The notes: a model not told the origin generated them from the letters alone. DNA of 64,000 bases from Streptomyces hawaiiensis (GCF_004803895.1 NZ_CP021978.1:8060001-8124000); one strand, 5' to 3'. Positions 43,376 through 52,992 are shown, numbered from the stretch's first letter. Translations and numbers: made by a program.

Positions 43376-43876
43376 GTGGGGCGAACGCGTACGTATCACT
43401 GGGACGATCCCGCGATCCTGGCGGAGGCCGCAGGCCGCATGGCCGGCATCGACTTCCTGCGCGCACTGCAGGCGGGCCGACTGCCGGGGCCGCCGATCAA
43501 CCACACCGTCGACTTCAGCCTGGACGAGGTGGAGCCCGGCAGGGCGGTCTTCTCCCTGACGCCGGGGGAGGAGCACTACAACCCGATCGGCAGTGTGCAC
43601 GGCGGCATCTTCGCCACGTTGCTCGATTCCGCGGCGGGCTGCGCCGTCCAGTCCACGCTCCCGCAGGGTGTCGCGTACACCTCGCTCGACCTGACCGTGA
43701 AGTTCCTGCGGCGGATCACCATGGACACGGGCGTGGTGCGCGCCATCGGCACGGTTGTCAGCAGTGGCCGCCGGACCGCCCTCGCCCAGGCGCAGCTCGT
43801 CGACGCGGCGGACCGCCTCCTCGCCCATGCGACCAGCAGTTGCATGCTCTTCCCGGTGCCTGCCACTCAAGCGTGA
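43376..43876 (+). CDS. PaaI-type hotdog thioesterase
   Basis: About 166 aa. Hotdog fold with the PaaI signature: HYNPIGSVHGGIFATLLDSA, where the Asp/Ser end of the motif is catalytic, then YTSLDLTVKFLRRI and GRRTALAQAQLVDA. Hydrolyses acyl- or aryl-acyl-CoA esters in the family. ATG 43343 gives a longer form, but it would lie almost on the predicted transcription start; GTG 43376 has AAGG ten bases upstream. Divergent from an HxlR regulator that probably controls it. Confidence 0.85.
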   Translation: MGRTRTYHWDDPAILAEAAGRMAGIDFLRALQAGRLPGPPINHTVDFSLDEVEPGRAVFSLTPGEEHYNPIGSVHGGIFATLLDSAAGCAVQSTLPQGVAYTSLDLTVKFLRRITMDTGVVRAIGTVVSSGRRTALAQAQLVDAADRLLAHATSSCMLFPVPATQA

Positions 43877-43982
43877 CTCCTCGCCAGGGGCCTCCGGCAG
43901 TCCGAGGCACACGGAGGAGTGGCTTCCCCCCCGTGCCGGGCGCTCTTCGCAGGCGGCGATTCCCGCCTCGCGCACAAGAGAA

Positions 43983-43999
43983 CTCCGTCATTGACGGAG
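43983..43999. terminator. Small hairpin after the thioesterase
   Basis: CTCCGTC-ATT-GACGGAG, a 7-bp stem followed by AACAAAAGG on the plus strand, about 100 bases after the thioesterase stop. Weak but the only candidate in this gap. Confidence 0.35.
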
Positions 44000-44075
44000 A
44001 ACAAAAGGGCGTGCCCTCCGGCTGTGGCCGGTGGACCTGCTGGGTCTCACGACTGGACGGACCTATGCTGACCTC

Positions 44076-44573
44076 ATGAGGCGGACATCCTTTGCGCAGT
44101 GGCCCTGCTCGATCGCGCGGACCATGGATCTGCTCGGGGACTGGTGGACGCCGTTGGTCCTGCGTGAGGCGTTCTACGGGATCCGGCGGTTCGACGCCTT
44201 CCAGGAGTCGCTCGGAATCGCCCGCAACACGCTGACGGACCGCCTGCGGCGGTTGGTGGAAGAGGGTCTGCTGGAGAAACGGCCGTACCAGACCGAGCCG
44301 GTCCGGTACGACTACGTGCTCACCGAGAAAGGGCGCGACTTCTACGGCGTGCTGCTGGTGATGAACCGGTGGGGGGATCGCTGGCTGTCCGGTGAGGCGG
44401 GCCCGCCGGTGGTCATGCGCCACGACGTGTGCGGGCAGGAGAGCCACGCCGAGGTGGTGTGTGCCGCCTGCGGCGAGCCGATGACCGCCGGGAACACCCG
44501 TCCCGGGATGGGTCCCGGCTACCCGCCTCATCTGGCCGAGCGGCCGGACGTGCGCGAGCGTTTCGCGGGCTGA
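44076..44573 (+). CDS. HxlR-family winged-helix regulator
   Basis: About 165 aa. CSIARTMDLLGDWWTPLVLR, YGIRRFDAFQESLGIARNTL, TDRLRRLVEEGLLEKRPYQ and YDYVLTEKGRDF are the HxlR core; it has an unusual C-terminal tail with two CxxC-like pairs (HDVCGQE, VVCAACGEP) that might bind a metal. ATG 44076 is preferred over the open frame from 44031; a TATGCT box lies about seven bases before it, which would fit a leaderless transcript. Upstream of an SRPBCC-LLM gene pair, the likely targets. Confidence 0.86.
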   Translation: MRRTSFAQWPCSIARTMDLLGDWWTPLVLREAFYGIRRFDAFQESLGIARNTLTDRLRRLVEEGLLEKRPYQTEPVRYDYVLTEKGRDFYGVLLVMNRWGDRWLSGEAGPPVVMRHDVCGQESHAEVVCAACGEPMTAGNTRPGMGPGYPPHLAERPDVRERFAG

Positions 44574-44601
44574 CCCGGAGACCCGGGGGCCTGGGCTCGC
44601 C

Positions 44602-44633
44602 CTTGACAAGTAAGTCTATCTACGCAACTTTAC
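44602..44633. promoter_or_regulatory. TTGACA box and imperfect dyad before the SRPBCC-LLM operon
   Basis: TTGACA at 44602-44607 runs into AGTAAGT, with ACTTTACT (44626-44633) as an imperfect inverted partner. The -10 box is poor, as expected for a regulated promoter. The preceding HxlR gene could supply the regulator. Confidence 0.35.
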
Positions 44634-44683
44634 TGGTCACGTACTGGTATGAGGTTCTCAGTGGGCAGGGAGGCTGCGCGATC

Positions 44684-45217
44684 ATGGAGTGGACGGGCGT
44701 GCGCTACGCGGACAAACCGACGGCCGAGGTCCACACCTGGATCGCCGCCCCGCCGGCGCAGGTGTGGAAGCTGGTGTCCGACATTCAGCTGATGCCGAGC
44801 CTGAGCTCCGAACTGCAGTCGGTGGAGTGGCTGGACGGCCGGAGAGGCCCCGCACCGGGAGCCCGGTTCATCGGCCGGAGCAAGCACCCGGCGCTGGGGG
44901 AGTGGGCCACCACGTCCCACATCGTCGAGTACGAACCGCCGAGGGTGCTGGCCTGGGCCGTCGAGGACCCGCAACACCCCACTGCCGTCTGGCGGTTCAC
45001 TCTGGAGCCGCAGGACGGCGGCACGCTGCTGCGGGAGTGGATGCAGATGGGGCCGGCCCGCTCGGGTCTCTCCTTCGCCATCGATCGCATGCCGGAGAAG
45101 GAGCAGAAGATCGTCTTCGTCCGCTTGCGGGAGTTCGAGGCCAACATGGCCGCCACTCTCGAAGCGATCAAGAAGCTGGCCGAGAACGCCCAGACCTCGG
45201 ATGAGGCGAGTCGCTGA
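44684..45217 (+). CDS. SRPBCC (START-like) family protein
   Basis: 177 aa, a polyketide-cyclase/START-type fold: EVHTWIAAPPAQVWKLVSDI, GARFIGRSKHPALGEWATTS, YEPPRVLAWAV and a long C-terminal helix (RLREFEANMAATLEAIKKLA). Such proteins bind hydrophobic ligands in a central cavity; no catalytic residues can be named. ATG 44684 has GGGAGG about 11 bases upstream. Its stop overlaps the start of the LLM oxidoreductase, so the two are co-translated and may act on the same compound. Confidence 0.83.
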   Translation: MEWTGVRYADKPTAEVHTWIAAPPAQVWKLVSDIQLMPSLSSELQSVEWLDGRRGPAPGARFIGRSKHPALGEWATTSHIVEYEPPRVLAWAVEDPQHPTAVWRFTLEPQDGGTLLREWMQMGPARSGLSFAIDRMPEKEQKIVFVRLREFEANMAATLEAIKKLAENAQTSDEASR

Positions 45218-46278
45218 TGCGTACGTCCACCACGATCGAAGCATCCGGCGGCGACTGGCCGGAGATCGTCGACTACGTCACCGAGGCGGAGAAACTCGGC
45301 CTGGACATCTGCTGGGTCGCGGAGGCCTGGGGCTCCGAGGCGCCCTCGCCCTTGGGCTACCTCGCCGCGAAGACCGAGCGCATGCTGCTCGGCTCCGGGA
45401 TCATCCAGCTCGGCACCCGCACGCCGATGGCCATGGCCCGCGCCGCGATCACCCTGTCGCAGATCTCCCAAGGGCGCTTCCTCCTGGGGCTCGGCCCCTC
45501 TGGACCACAGGTGATCGAGGGGCTGCACGGCGTGCCCTTCGCCCGGCCGCTGGCACGGATGCGGGAGACCGTCGAGATCGTGCGACAGGCCGCCTCGGGG
45601 GAGAAGGTCTCCTATTCCGGGCGGGAGTTCCAGATCCCGCTGCCGGGTGGGGACGCGAAGCCCATGCGTCTGTCGATGCGTGCCGAGTACGAGATCCCCG
45701 TCTACCTGGCGACCCTCTCGCCGAAGATGCTGCGTTTGACCGGTGAGATCGCCGACGGCTGGCTGGGCACCAGCTTTGTGCCCGAGGGCGCCAAGGAGGC
45801 GTACTTCGACCACTTGGACGAGGGCCTGGCCGCTGCCGGTCGCACTCGCTCCGACCTCGACGTCTGCCAGGGTGCCGAGGTCGCCTTCGCCGATGACGAG
45901 GACGCGCTGCGCGCGATGGTGGCCGGACGCAAGAAGGAACTCGCCTTCAGCCTCGGCGGCATGGGCTCCGCGACCGCGAACTTCTACAACAACGCCTACA
46001 GCCGCCAGGGATGGGCGGAGGTCGCGGCCGACGTACGGACGCGCTGGCAGGCAGGGGACCGGGACGGCGCGGCCGACCTGGTCACCGACGAGATGGTGCT
46101 CGCGACCACGCTGATCGGAACCGAGGACATGGTGCGCGAGCGGTTGCGCGTGTGGCGCGACGCCGGCGTCGACACCGTCCGCTTCTATCCGGCCGGTGAG
46201 ACCCTTGACGCCCGCCTCACCACGCTGGGCCGGGCCATCGATCTGGTCCACGAGATCGAGGACGAGGCGGCGCGGTAG
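45217..46278 (+). CDS. LLM-class flavin/F420-dependent oxidoreductase
   Basis: 353 aa, luciferase-like TIM barrel: CWVAEAWGSEAPSPLGYLAA, LGSGIIQLGTRTPMAMARAA, RFLLGLGPSGPQVIEGLHG, ADGWLGTSFVPE. Similar mycobacterial and Streptomyces proteins use coenzyme F420; flavin use cannot be excluded. ATG 45217 shares one base with the upstream stop. Substrate unknown. The 270 bases after it hold no feature. Confidence 0.9.
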   Translation: MRTSTTIEASGGDWPEIVDYVTEAEKLGLDICWVAEAWGSEAPSPLGYLAAKTERMLLGSGIIQLGTRTPMAMARAAITLSQISQGRFLLGLGPSGPQVIEGLHGVPFARPLARMRETVEIVRQAASGEKVSYSGREFQIPLPGGDAKPMRLSMRAEYEIPVYLATLSPKMLRLTGEIADGWLGTSFVPEGAKEAYFDHLDEGLAAAGRTRSDLDVCQGAEVAFADDEDALRAMVAGRKKELAFSLGGMGSATANFYNNAYSRQGWAEVAADVRTRWQAGDRDGAADLVTDEMVLATTLIGTEDMVRERLRVWRDAGVDTVRFYPAGETLDARLTTLGRAIDLVHEIEDEAAR

Positions 46279-46551
46279 CGGCACGGCCATCCCGAGCGAG
46301 GAGAGCCGCTACGCGGCGGCACCGGCCACGGGACCCCGGCTTCATGCCAGCCGCGGACACCGGTGCCGTCGGCCGCCAGGACCGACATCAGCTCCACTCA
46401 GTGGAGGGGTGTCCCCGGGCCGATGTCCGAGGACGTGCTCGCCCGGGCCGTGTTCCCGTCCGGCCGCCCGCTGTCGCCGAGCCTGCGCGCTCCCCGGGGA
46501 ATCCCTGCCCCCAGGGCGTCTGAGGTGGGATGAGGAACGAGGAGTCCTGTG

Positions 46552-48012
46552 TCACGCCGGCCCCGGTGCGGTCATCCAGCGCCACTGGGTGAACTGCTCC
46601 AGGCTGGCTGTGCCGCCGATGCGGGAGGCGTTGCCGGAGCTGCCCATGCCTCCGAAGGGGGCGTTCGCGGCGTCCTTTGCGGAAACGTCGTTGATGTGGA
46701 CCATGCCGGTGCGCAGCCGCTCGGCGACAGCCGTCGCCCTGGGCACGGAGCCGGAGTGCACGGCGGCCGTCAGACCGTACGCGGTGTCGTTGGCGATCTC
46801 GACGGCCTCCGCCTCGCTGCGAAAGGGAATGACGGGGGCGACGGGACCGAAGATCTCCTCGGTGAACACGGGCATGGCCCGGTCGACGTGGTCGAGGACG
46901 GTGGGCGGGTAGAAGAGCCCGTCGCGTCGGCCACCCGTGAGCACCCGCGCCCCGGCGGCCACACTCTCGTCGACGATGCGCTCGATCCTGGCGGCCTGCC
47001 GTTCGCTGATGACCGGGCCGACGCTGACACCGTCCTCGCGGGGATCGCCGATGCGCAGGGCCCGCGCATGCCCGACCAGCGCGTCGGTGTACGCCTCGAC
47101 CAGGTCGGTGTGGACCAGGTGGCGGCCGGCGGCGACGCACGCCTGCCCCTGGTACCCGAAGGTGCTCACCGCTCCGGCCAGGGCGGCCGCCTCCACGTCC
47201 GCGTCGTCGAGCACGACGAGCGAGTTCTTGCCGCCGAGCTCGAGGGAGACCCGTTTCAGCCCCTCACCCGCCACACGGGCCACGGCGCGCCCTGCCTCGG
47301 TGGAGCCGGTGAAAGCGACCATGGCGACATGGGGGTCCGCCGCGACCGCCTGTCCGGTCTCCGCGCCGCCCGGCAGAACGTGCAGCACCCCGTCGGGCAG
47401 CCCGGCGTCCTCGAAGAGCCGCGCGATCAGGACGCCCCCGGACACCGGGGTGAGCGGGTCGGGTTTGAGCAGCACGGTGTTGCCCAGTGCGAGGGCGGGC
47501 GCCAGCGCGCGCATCGCGAACAGCAGCGGCGCGTTCCAGGGGTTGATGACACCGACGACGCCGAGCGGCACCCGCCACGCCACACTCGTTCCGCCGGGGG
47601 CCTGAGGGGCCAGGACCTCACCCCGGGGCAGGGACGCCAGTCCGACGGCGTGCCTCAGTTGGGCGAGGGTGGCGATGATCTCGTAGTCGCCCTTGACGGG
47701 GACGCCGGCCGACTCGCGGACGATCCAGTCGCGGATGGTGTCGCCGCGTTCACGCAGGCCGCCGGACGCGCGCAGCAGGACCTCGACCCGATCGGAAGGA
47801 GCTGCCGCGGCCCAGTCCCCGGCGGCCCGGGCGGCCCGTGCGCCGGCCCGGGCGACGTCCGCGGGGGAGGCGACGCCGATGTCGGCCAGCACGTCCCCGG
47901 TGGCCGGTTCGATCACCTGACGGGTGCCGCCCTCGGACTCGCGCCAGCCCGAGCTGTAGATCTTTCCGGCCCACTCGGCCTGGTCCGGCCACCTCTCGTC
48001 GATGACAGCCAT
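46552..48012 (-). CDS. Aldehyde dehydrogenase (benzaldehyde/vanillin dehydrogenase-like)
   Basis: 486 aa NAD(P)-dependent aldehyde dehydrogenase. VVGVINPWNAPLLFAMR, VLLKPDPLTP, AFTGSTEAGRAVAR, the general base Glu in VSLELGGKNSLVVL, the nucleophile Cys in GYQGQACVAAGR, and FTEEIFGPVAPVIPF. The sequence type is that of aromatic aldehyde dehydrogenases, so an aryl aldehyde is a reasonable guess. ATG 48012 (MAVIDERWPDQ) has GGAGG nine bases upstream; the longer frame has none. Divergent from a SpoIIE phosphatase. Confidence 0.92.
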   Translation of the reverse strand: MAVIDERWPDQAEWAGKIYSSGWRESEGGTRQVIEPATGDVLADIGVASPADVARAGARAARAAGDWAAAAPSDRVEVLLRASGGLRERGDTIRDWIVRESAGVPVKGDYEIIATLAQLRHAVGLASLPRGEVLAPQAPGGTSVAWRVPLGVVGVINPWNAPLLFAMRALAPALALGNTVLLKPDPLTPVSGGVLIARLFEDAGLPDGVLHVLPGGAETGQAVAADPHVAMVAFTGSTEAGRAVARVAGEGLKRVSLELGGKNSLVVLDDADVEAAALAGAVSTFGYQGQACVAAGRHLVHTDLVEAYTDALVGHARALRIGDPREDGVSVGPVISERQAARIERIVDESVAAGARVLTGGRRDGLFYPPTVLDHVDRAMPVFTEEIFGPVAPVIPFRSEAEAVEIANDTAYGLTAAVHSGSVPRATAVAERLRTGMVHINDVSAKDAANAPFGGMGSSGNASRIGGTASLEQFTQWRWMTAPGPA

Positions 48013-48183
48013 GGGTCCCACCCTCCGTCCGGGATCGATGCCGCCGCCCTGCCATGAGGACCCGTTCGCGCACATCTGTCACGCTTGATGTCTAGTGTCG
48101 TAAGGAACGCAGGTGCGGCGCACCTCGGGTTCAGGGCGCCCCCCGGCAGACGGCCCCAGGCGGGAGTGAGGCGAGATGAGGCC

Positions 48184-50610
48184 ATGATCGGATCCGCGTC
48201 CGCCCGGGACGAGGGACCGCCGAGCGAGGGGTCGCAGGAACATGCCGACGAGGCGGCCACGGCCAGGGTCGTCGTCGATGGTCGCGGTGTCGTGACCGCG
48301 TGGAACGAGGGGGCCCGGCGCCTGCTCGGATACCGGGCCTGCGAAGTGGTCGGCCGGAACGGGGCCCGGCTTCTCGCGGACGCCGCTCACACGCACGTAC
48401 CGGACTCGCTGACCGGCCTGCGAAGGTGGAGTGGGACGGCAACGCTGCTGCACCGGGACGGTCACCGGCTCACCGTCGGGCTGCTGGCCCATCACCGGGC
48501 GAACGACGCGGAGGACGACTGGCTGCTGGTGTCACCGGTGGCCCGGCCGGCACCGACGCCTGAGGACGACGCCTTCGTACGGCGTAGTTTCACGCAGGCT
48601 CCCTACACGATGGCCCTGTACGACACCGGACTGCGGTTGCGCTGGGCGAACGCGGACATGGAACGGGTGATGGGCCTACCCGAGGAGGAGATGCGCGGTC
48701 TGCGGGTGACGGAGATCGTCCTCGACTCGGAGAGCGAGCGGACCGAGGAGGGCATGCGCACCGCGCTGGAGACCGGTCGTCTCCAGGAGCTCGGGGCCTC
48801 GCTGCACCTCGCCGGCCATGAGCGGGAGAGCGTCTGGTCGGTGTCCCTCGTCCCCGTGCGGGACTCCGACGGGCGACTCGAAGGTGTCCTGCTGTCGGCG
48901 CACGACGTGACGGAGCAGTACCTCGCCCGGCAGCGACTGGTCCTGGTCGACGACGCCAGCTTGCGGATCGGCAGCACCCTGGACCTGCCCCGTACCGCTC
49001 AGGAGCTCGCCGACGTGGCCGTGCCCCGGTTCGCGGACTTCGTCACGGTCGATCTCCTGCCGGCGATCGAAGGGGGTGAGGACCCACCGGAGGGCGCTCC
49101 GCACGGCCCGGTGATGTTGCGCCGGGTCGCCTCTCAGTCGGTTCTGGAGGGTTGCCCCGAAACCGTGGTGCAGCACGGGACGGTGGCGGCCTACCCGGAG
49201 GGTTCCACCGCGGCGCGGTGCCTGGCCGCGGGGCGGCCGATCATCGAGCACATCACGCCCGCCGCCCTGGAGGAACTCGACCGGACGGCCCCGCAACGTG
49301 CCGAACGGATGCGGCGGTTCGGGTTCCACTCGGTGCTGGCGGTGCCCATGCGCGCGCGTGGTCTCACCTTGGGAGTGGCCACGTTCTCCCGCCACCGGCG
49401 GCCCAAGCGCTTCGCGCAGGACGATCTGCTGCTGGGCCAGGAGATCACGGCCCGCGCCGCCGTGTGCATCGACAACGCCCGGCGCTACACCCGCGAGCGC
49501 GACACCTCCCTCACCTTGCAGAACAGCCTGCTGCCCCAACGTCTCCCCGAGCAGGCCGCCCTGGATGTCGCCTCCCGCTATCTGCCCGCCAGCGCCCGGG
49601 CCGGTGTGGGCGGCGACTGGTTCGACGTCATTCCGCTCTCCGGTGCCCGGGTCGCCCTGGTCGTCGGTGACGTCGTGGGCCACGGCGTCCAGGCCTCGGC
49701 GACCATGGGGCGGCTGCGCACCGCCGTGCGCACGCTGGCGGATGTCGACCTGCCCCCCGACGAGTTGCTGACCCACCTCGACGACCTGGTCAACCGCCTG
49801 GCCGGTGGGGCGGACGCCATGGCCCTGCTCGACGGAGACATCGGCGCCACCTGTCTGTACGCCGTCTACGACCCGGTCTCCCGCCACTGCACGATCGCCC
49901 GCGCGGGCCACCCCGTGCCCGCGCTCGTGGCACCTGACGGCATCGTCGAGTTCATCGACGTTCCGGCGGGGCCTCCCCTCGGCCTGGGCGGCCTGCCCTT
50001 CGAGTCGACCGAGCTGGAGCTGGCCGAGGGCAGCCTGCTCGTGCTCTACACGGACGGGCTCGTCCAGGTCCGTGGCCATGACATCGACGAAGGGGTCGCC
50101 TCCATGCGCGAGGTGCTGCGGCGACCGTCCGGTGATCTGGAGGCCACCTGTGACGCCTTGTTGCGCACCTTGCTCGTGGATCGCCCCTCCGATGATGTGG
50201 CGCTCCTCGTGGCCCGCACCCGAGCCCTCGACGCCTCCCACGTGGCGACCTGGCCGGTGTCGCCGGACCCCGCAGCGGTCGCCGAGACGCGCAAGGCCGC
50301 CTGCCGGCAACTGTCCGAGTGGGGCCTGGAGGATGCCGTGTTCGTCACCGAGCTGGTCGTCAGCGAACTGGTCACCAACGCCATCCGGTACGGCCGGCCT
50401 CCCATCGAGCTCAGACTGATCCACGACCGCACGCTCATCTGCGAAGTCTCCGACGGCAGCACGACCGCACCCCACCTGCGCCGGGCCCGTACCTTCGACG
50501 AAGGCGGACGCGGGCTGCTTCTCGTCGCCCAGCTCACCCAGGGCTGGGGTACCCGTCAGATCACCAACGGCAAGATCATTTGGGCGGAGCAGTCACTGCC
50601 CGCCGACTGA
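48184..50610 (+). CDS. PAS-PAS-GAF-PP2C(SpoIIE)-HATPase multidomain phosphatase
   Basis: 808 aa cytoplasmic signalling protein. Two PAS regions (ARVVVDGRGVVTAWNEGARR; YTMALYDTGLRLRWANADME), a GAF domain (~255-435, ending CIDNARRYTRER), a SpoIIE-type PP2C domain with metal Asp residues in GVGGDWFDVIPLSG, VVGDVVGHGVQA, YTDGLVQV and RPSDDVALLV, then an RsbW-like ATPase (ELVVSELVTNAIRYG, GGRGLLLVAQL). Phosphatase and kinase-like ends together suggest control of STAS/sigma partner switching. ATG 48184 has a GAGG site; longer starts run into the divergent promoter. Confidence 0.9.
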   Translation: MIGSASARDEGPPSEGSQEHADEAATARVVVDGRGVVTAWNEGARRLLGYRACEVVGRNGARLLADAAHTHVPDSLTGLRRWSGTATLLHRDGHRLTVGLLAHHRANDAEDDWLLVSPVARPAPTPEDDAFVRRSFTQAPYTMALYDTGLRLRWANADMERVMGLPEEEMRGLRVTEIVLDSESERTEEGMRTALETGRLQELGASLHLAGHERESVWSVSLVPVRDSDGRLEGVLLSAHDVTEQYLARQRLVLVDDASLRIGSTLDLPRTAQELADVAVPRFADFVTVDLLPAIEGGEDPPEGAPHGPVMLRRVASQSVLEGCPETVVQHGTVAAYPEGSTAARCLAAGRPIIEHITPAALEELDRTAPQRAERMRRFGFHSVLAVPMRARGLTLGVATFSRHRRPKRFAQDDLLLGQEITARAAVCIDNARRYTRERDTSLTLQNSLLPQRLPEQAALDVASRYLPASARAGVGGDWFDVIPLSGARVALVVGDVVGHGVQASATMGRLRTAVRTLADVDLPPDELLTHLDDLVNRLAGGADAMALLDGDIGATCLYAVYDPVSRHCTIARAGHPVPALVAPDGIVEFIDVPAGPPLGLGGLPFESTELELAEGSLLVLYTDGLVQVRGHDIDEGVASMREVLRRPSGDLEATCDALLRTLLVDRPSDDVALLVARTRALDASHVATWPVSPDPAAVAETRKAACRQLSEWGLEDAVFVTELVVSELVTNAIRYGRPPIELRLIHDRTLICEVSDGSTTAPHLRRARTFDEGGRGLLLVAQLTQGWGTRQITNGKIIWAEQSLPAD

Positions 50611-50677
50611 GGCGCGACCACTGTGTACCGTCCACCGACCCGACCCGTCTCCCGCAGGCGTGGCAAGATCCGCAGAC

Positions 50678-51418
50678 ATGGAGTTCGAACGTGGGGATCA
50701 GCCCGTCGCCCTGGTCAGCGGGTCCACTTCCGGGATCGGGGAAGCCGTCGCGCGGAGGCTGGCGGCGGACGGCATGCGCGTCGTCGTGCACTCGCGGCGC
50801 AGTGCTGAGGCCGGGCAGGCCCTGGCAGTGGAGCTCGGCGGGGCCTACGTACAGGCGGATCTGGCAGTGGAGGAGGAGGCCCGGGGACTCGTCGAGGCGG
50901 CTCTCGACCGGTACGGGCGGCTGGACGTGCTGGTGAACAACGCGGGCATCAGCCGGCCGATCCCGCATGACGACCTGGCCGCGGCGACACCGGCGGACTG
51001 GCGGCACCTGCTGGAGGTCAACCTGATCGCGCCATGGGTGCTGTGCACAGCGGCCCTTGCGGCCCTGCGCCGCTCACCGGCGGGCGGCAGCATCGTGAAC
51101 ATCACCAGCCACGCCGGTGTCCGGCCCAAGGGCTCCTCGGTGCCCTACGCCGCGAGCAAGGCCGCGCTCAATCATGTGACCCGGCTGCTCGCGGCAGCGC
51201 TCGGGCCCGAGGTACGGGTGAACGCGGTGGCGCCGGGGCTGGTGGACACGCCGATGACGAAGGACTGGGCACAGGCGCACGAACTGTGGCGGGACCGTGC
51301 CCCCATGCGCCGCCCGGCCCAGCCCGACGACGTGGCCGACCTCGTGGCATCGGTGATCGCCAGCACCTATCTCACCGGTGAGGTCGTCGTGCTCGACGGC
51401 GGGCTGAATCTGACTTGA
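50678..51418 (+). CDS. Short-chain dehydrogenase/reductase
   Basis: About 246 aa classical SDR: cofactor motif VSGSTSGIGEAVARRL, NNAGISRP, catalytic Ser in SIVNITSHAG, YxxxK as YAASKAALNH, and the closing GEVVVLDGGLNLT. The Arg at HSRRS suggests NADPH. Substrate unknown. ATG 50678 is preferred over GTG 50660; neither has a strong ribosome site. A GC-rich palindrome follows the stop. Confidence 0.9.
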   Translation: MEFERGDQPVALVSGSTSGIGEAVARRLAADGMRVVVHSRRSAEAGQALAVELGGAYVQADLAVEEEARGLVEAALDRYGRLDVLVNNAGISRPIPHDDLAAATPADWRHLLEVNLIAPWVLCTAALAALRRSPAGGSIVNITSHAGVRPKGSSVPYAASKAALNHVTRLLAAALGPEVRVNAVAPGLVDTPMTKDWAQAHELWRDRAPMRRPAQPDDVADLVASVIASTYLTGEVVVLDGGLNLT

Positions 51419-51438
51419 GGGGCCGCCCCCCGGCGGGT

Positions 51439-51456
51439 CTCCGCCCCGGGGCGGAG
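51439..51456. terminator. GC palindrome after the SDR gene
   Basis: CTCCGCCCC directly followed by GGGGCGGAG, 20 bases after the SDR stop; it can fold with a short loop. No U-tract. Confidence 0.4.
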
Positions 51457-51563
51457 TGATCGGGAGGCGAGAGGGGAGTGCACGTGTGTCTCCGACGACC
51501 CCGTCCCCTAATCTCGTGCATGAGACGTCAGAGGCCAGGTGTATCCACCGTGAGGAGGCCAGG

Positions 51564-52406
51564 GTGCTCGGTCGCGGTTCGGGGGCGCGGTTGCTCGCGG
51601 GCGCCATGGTGGCGCTCTGCATGGTGCTCGTCGGCCCCAGTGCGCCGACCGGTGCCCTCTTCGCCGGGTCACAGCCTGCCGAAGCCGCCGGGGACGTCGT
51701 GGCGAACCGGGTCATGACGTGGAACATCTGCAACCCCTGCGAGGTGAGCGACGTCGACCGGGCGGCGGAGATCGCCGCGTACGCGCCCCAGGTCATCGGC
51801 ATGCAGGAGGCGTGCGTGCGTGACGTGGAGAGGATCCGGGAGTATCTGGAGAACCTCCACGGGCTGGTCTACCACGTCGAGTACGGGTCGGTGCTGCGGA
51901 AATGGGGCCGCTGCGGGGGAACGCCTTGGAATCCGGGGGCCTTCGGCCAGGCGATCCTCTCCGCCGCACCGATGACGGACCCCGTCAACGTGGAGTATCC
52001 CGACGGCGGCTCCGAAGACCGCGGGTACCTGGCCGTCACCACCACCGTGGGTGGCCGGTCCGTCCGGGTCTTCAACACGCATCTCGCCCAACGGCGTCAA
52101 GAGGCGGTCCGGGCGGACCAGACGCGCGTACTCGCCGCAGAGGTCGCCCGGCACGATCGCGCGATCGTCCTCGGCGACTTCAACGCGGTGCCGGACACCC
52201 CCGAGCTCGCCGGGATATGGGCACTGGCCACGGACGCGGACCCCCAGTGCCAGCCGCCGCCCACCGGGACCTGTCAGCCGACCACCGACTGGCAGAGCAA
52301 GTTCGACTACGTGTTCCTGCGCGGCTTCGTCCCGCTCCGGCACCGCGTGCATCCCACTCCGTACTCGGACCACCACCTGCTGCACACCGACGTGGACCCG
52401 GCCTGA
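51564..52406 (+). CDS. Secreted endonuclease/exonuclease/phosphatase-family protein
   Basis: 280 aa with a signal peptide (LLAGAMVALCMVLVGPSAP, likely cleavage after AEA). DNase I-like fold: MTWNICNP, catalytic Glu in VIGMQEACV, FNTHLAQRR, LGDFNAVPDTPE and the final SDHHLL. It may degrade nucleic acids or phospho-lipids outside the cell. GTG 51564 sits five bases after GGAGG, which settles the start; earlier candidates would hide the signal peptide. Confidence 0.88.
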   Translation: MLGRGSGARLLAGAMVALCMVLVGPSAPTGALFAGSQPAEAAGDVVANRVMTWNICNPCEVSDVDRAAEIAAYAPQVIGMQEACVRDVERIREYLENLHGLVYHVEYGSVLRKWGRCGGTPWNPGAFGQAILSAAPMTDPVNVEYPDGGSEDRGYLAVTTTVGGRSVRVFNTHLAQRRQEAVRADQTRVLAAEVARHDRAIVLGDFNAVPDTPELAGIWALATDADPQCQPPPTGTCQPTTDWQSKFDYVFLRGFVPLRHRVHPTPYSDHHLLHTDVDPA

Positions 52407-52536
52407 TCCCCGCCCGGCCTCGTCCGGACCTGCCCACTGGGCATTACGGTCCGGTCGGCACGAGGCTGGAGGACACGCCACGTCCGCGGGCCGCGGACCT
52501 GGGTGGTGGTCCCGAGGGTCGAGGGCAGGAGAGGCC

Positions 52537-52992
52537 ATGGCTGACCAGCGCGCGGAGACGGACCGCATCGTGGCCGGGGTGGACGGCTCGGACTCGTCGA
52601 AGCAGGCCCTTCGCTGGGCGGTGCGCCAGGCGGAGCTCACCGGGGGTGCGGTGCTCGCTGTGACCGCTTGGGACTACCCGCAGTTCCACGGCGCGCTCGG
52701 CCGGCTGCCCCCGTCGAGAAGCGATGAAGCGGCCTTGGAAGGCCGGACACGAGAAGACCTCGCACGGGTGGTCGAGGAAACCGTGGGAGCGCAGCCACCC
52801 GTGGAGGTCCGCGCCGAGGTGCAGTACGGCACCCCCGCCAGCGTGCTCCTCCGCGCGGCCCCTGACGCCTCCCTGCTCGTGGTCGGCAGCCGGGGGCTCG
52901 GGGGATTCGCGGGGCTGATGCCGGGATCCGTCGCCCAGCACTGCGCTCACCACGCCGCCTGTCCGGTCGTCGTGTTCCGTGAGGGACAGTGA
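52537..52992 (+). CDS. Universal stress protein (UspA type)
   Basis: 151 aa, a single Usp domain: RIVAGVDGSDSSKQALRWAV at the front and the ATP-binding loop VVGSRGLGGFAGLMPGSVAQ with the Gly-x2-Gly-x9-Gly-Ser pattern, ending CPVVVFREG. ATP binding is therefore likely. ATG 52537 follows AGGAG by about five bases. Function in the family: survival under stress and stationary phase. Confidence 0.92.
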   Translation: MADQRAETDRIVAGVDGSDSSKQALRWAVRQAELTGGAVLAVTAWDYPQFHGALGRLPPSRSDEAALEGRTREDLARVVEETVGAQPPVEVRAEVQYGTPASVLLRAAPDASLLVVGSRGLGGFAGLMPGSVAQHCAHHAACPVVVFREGQ

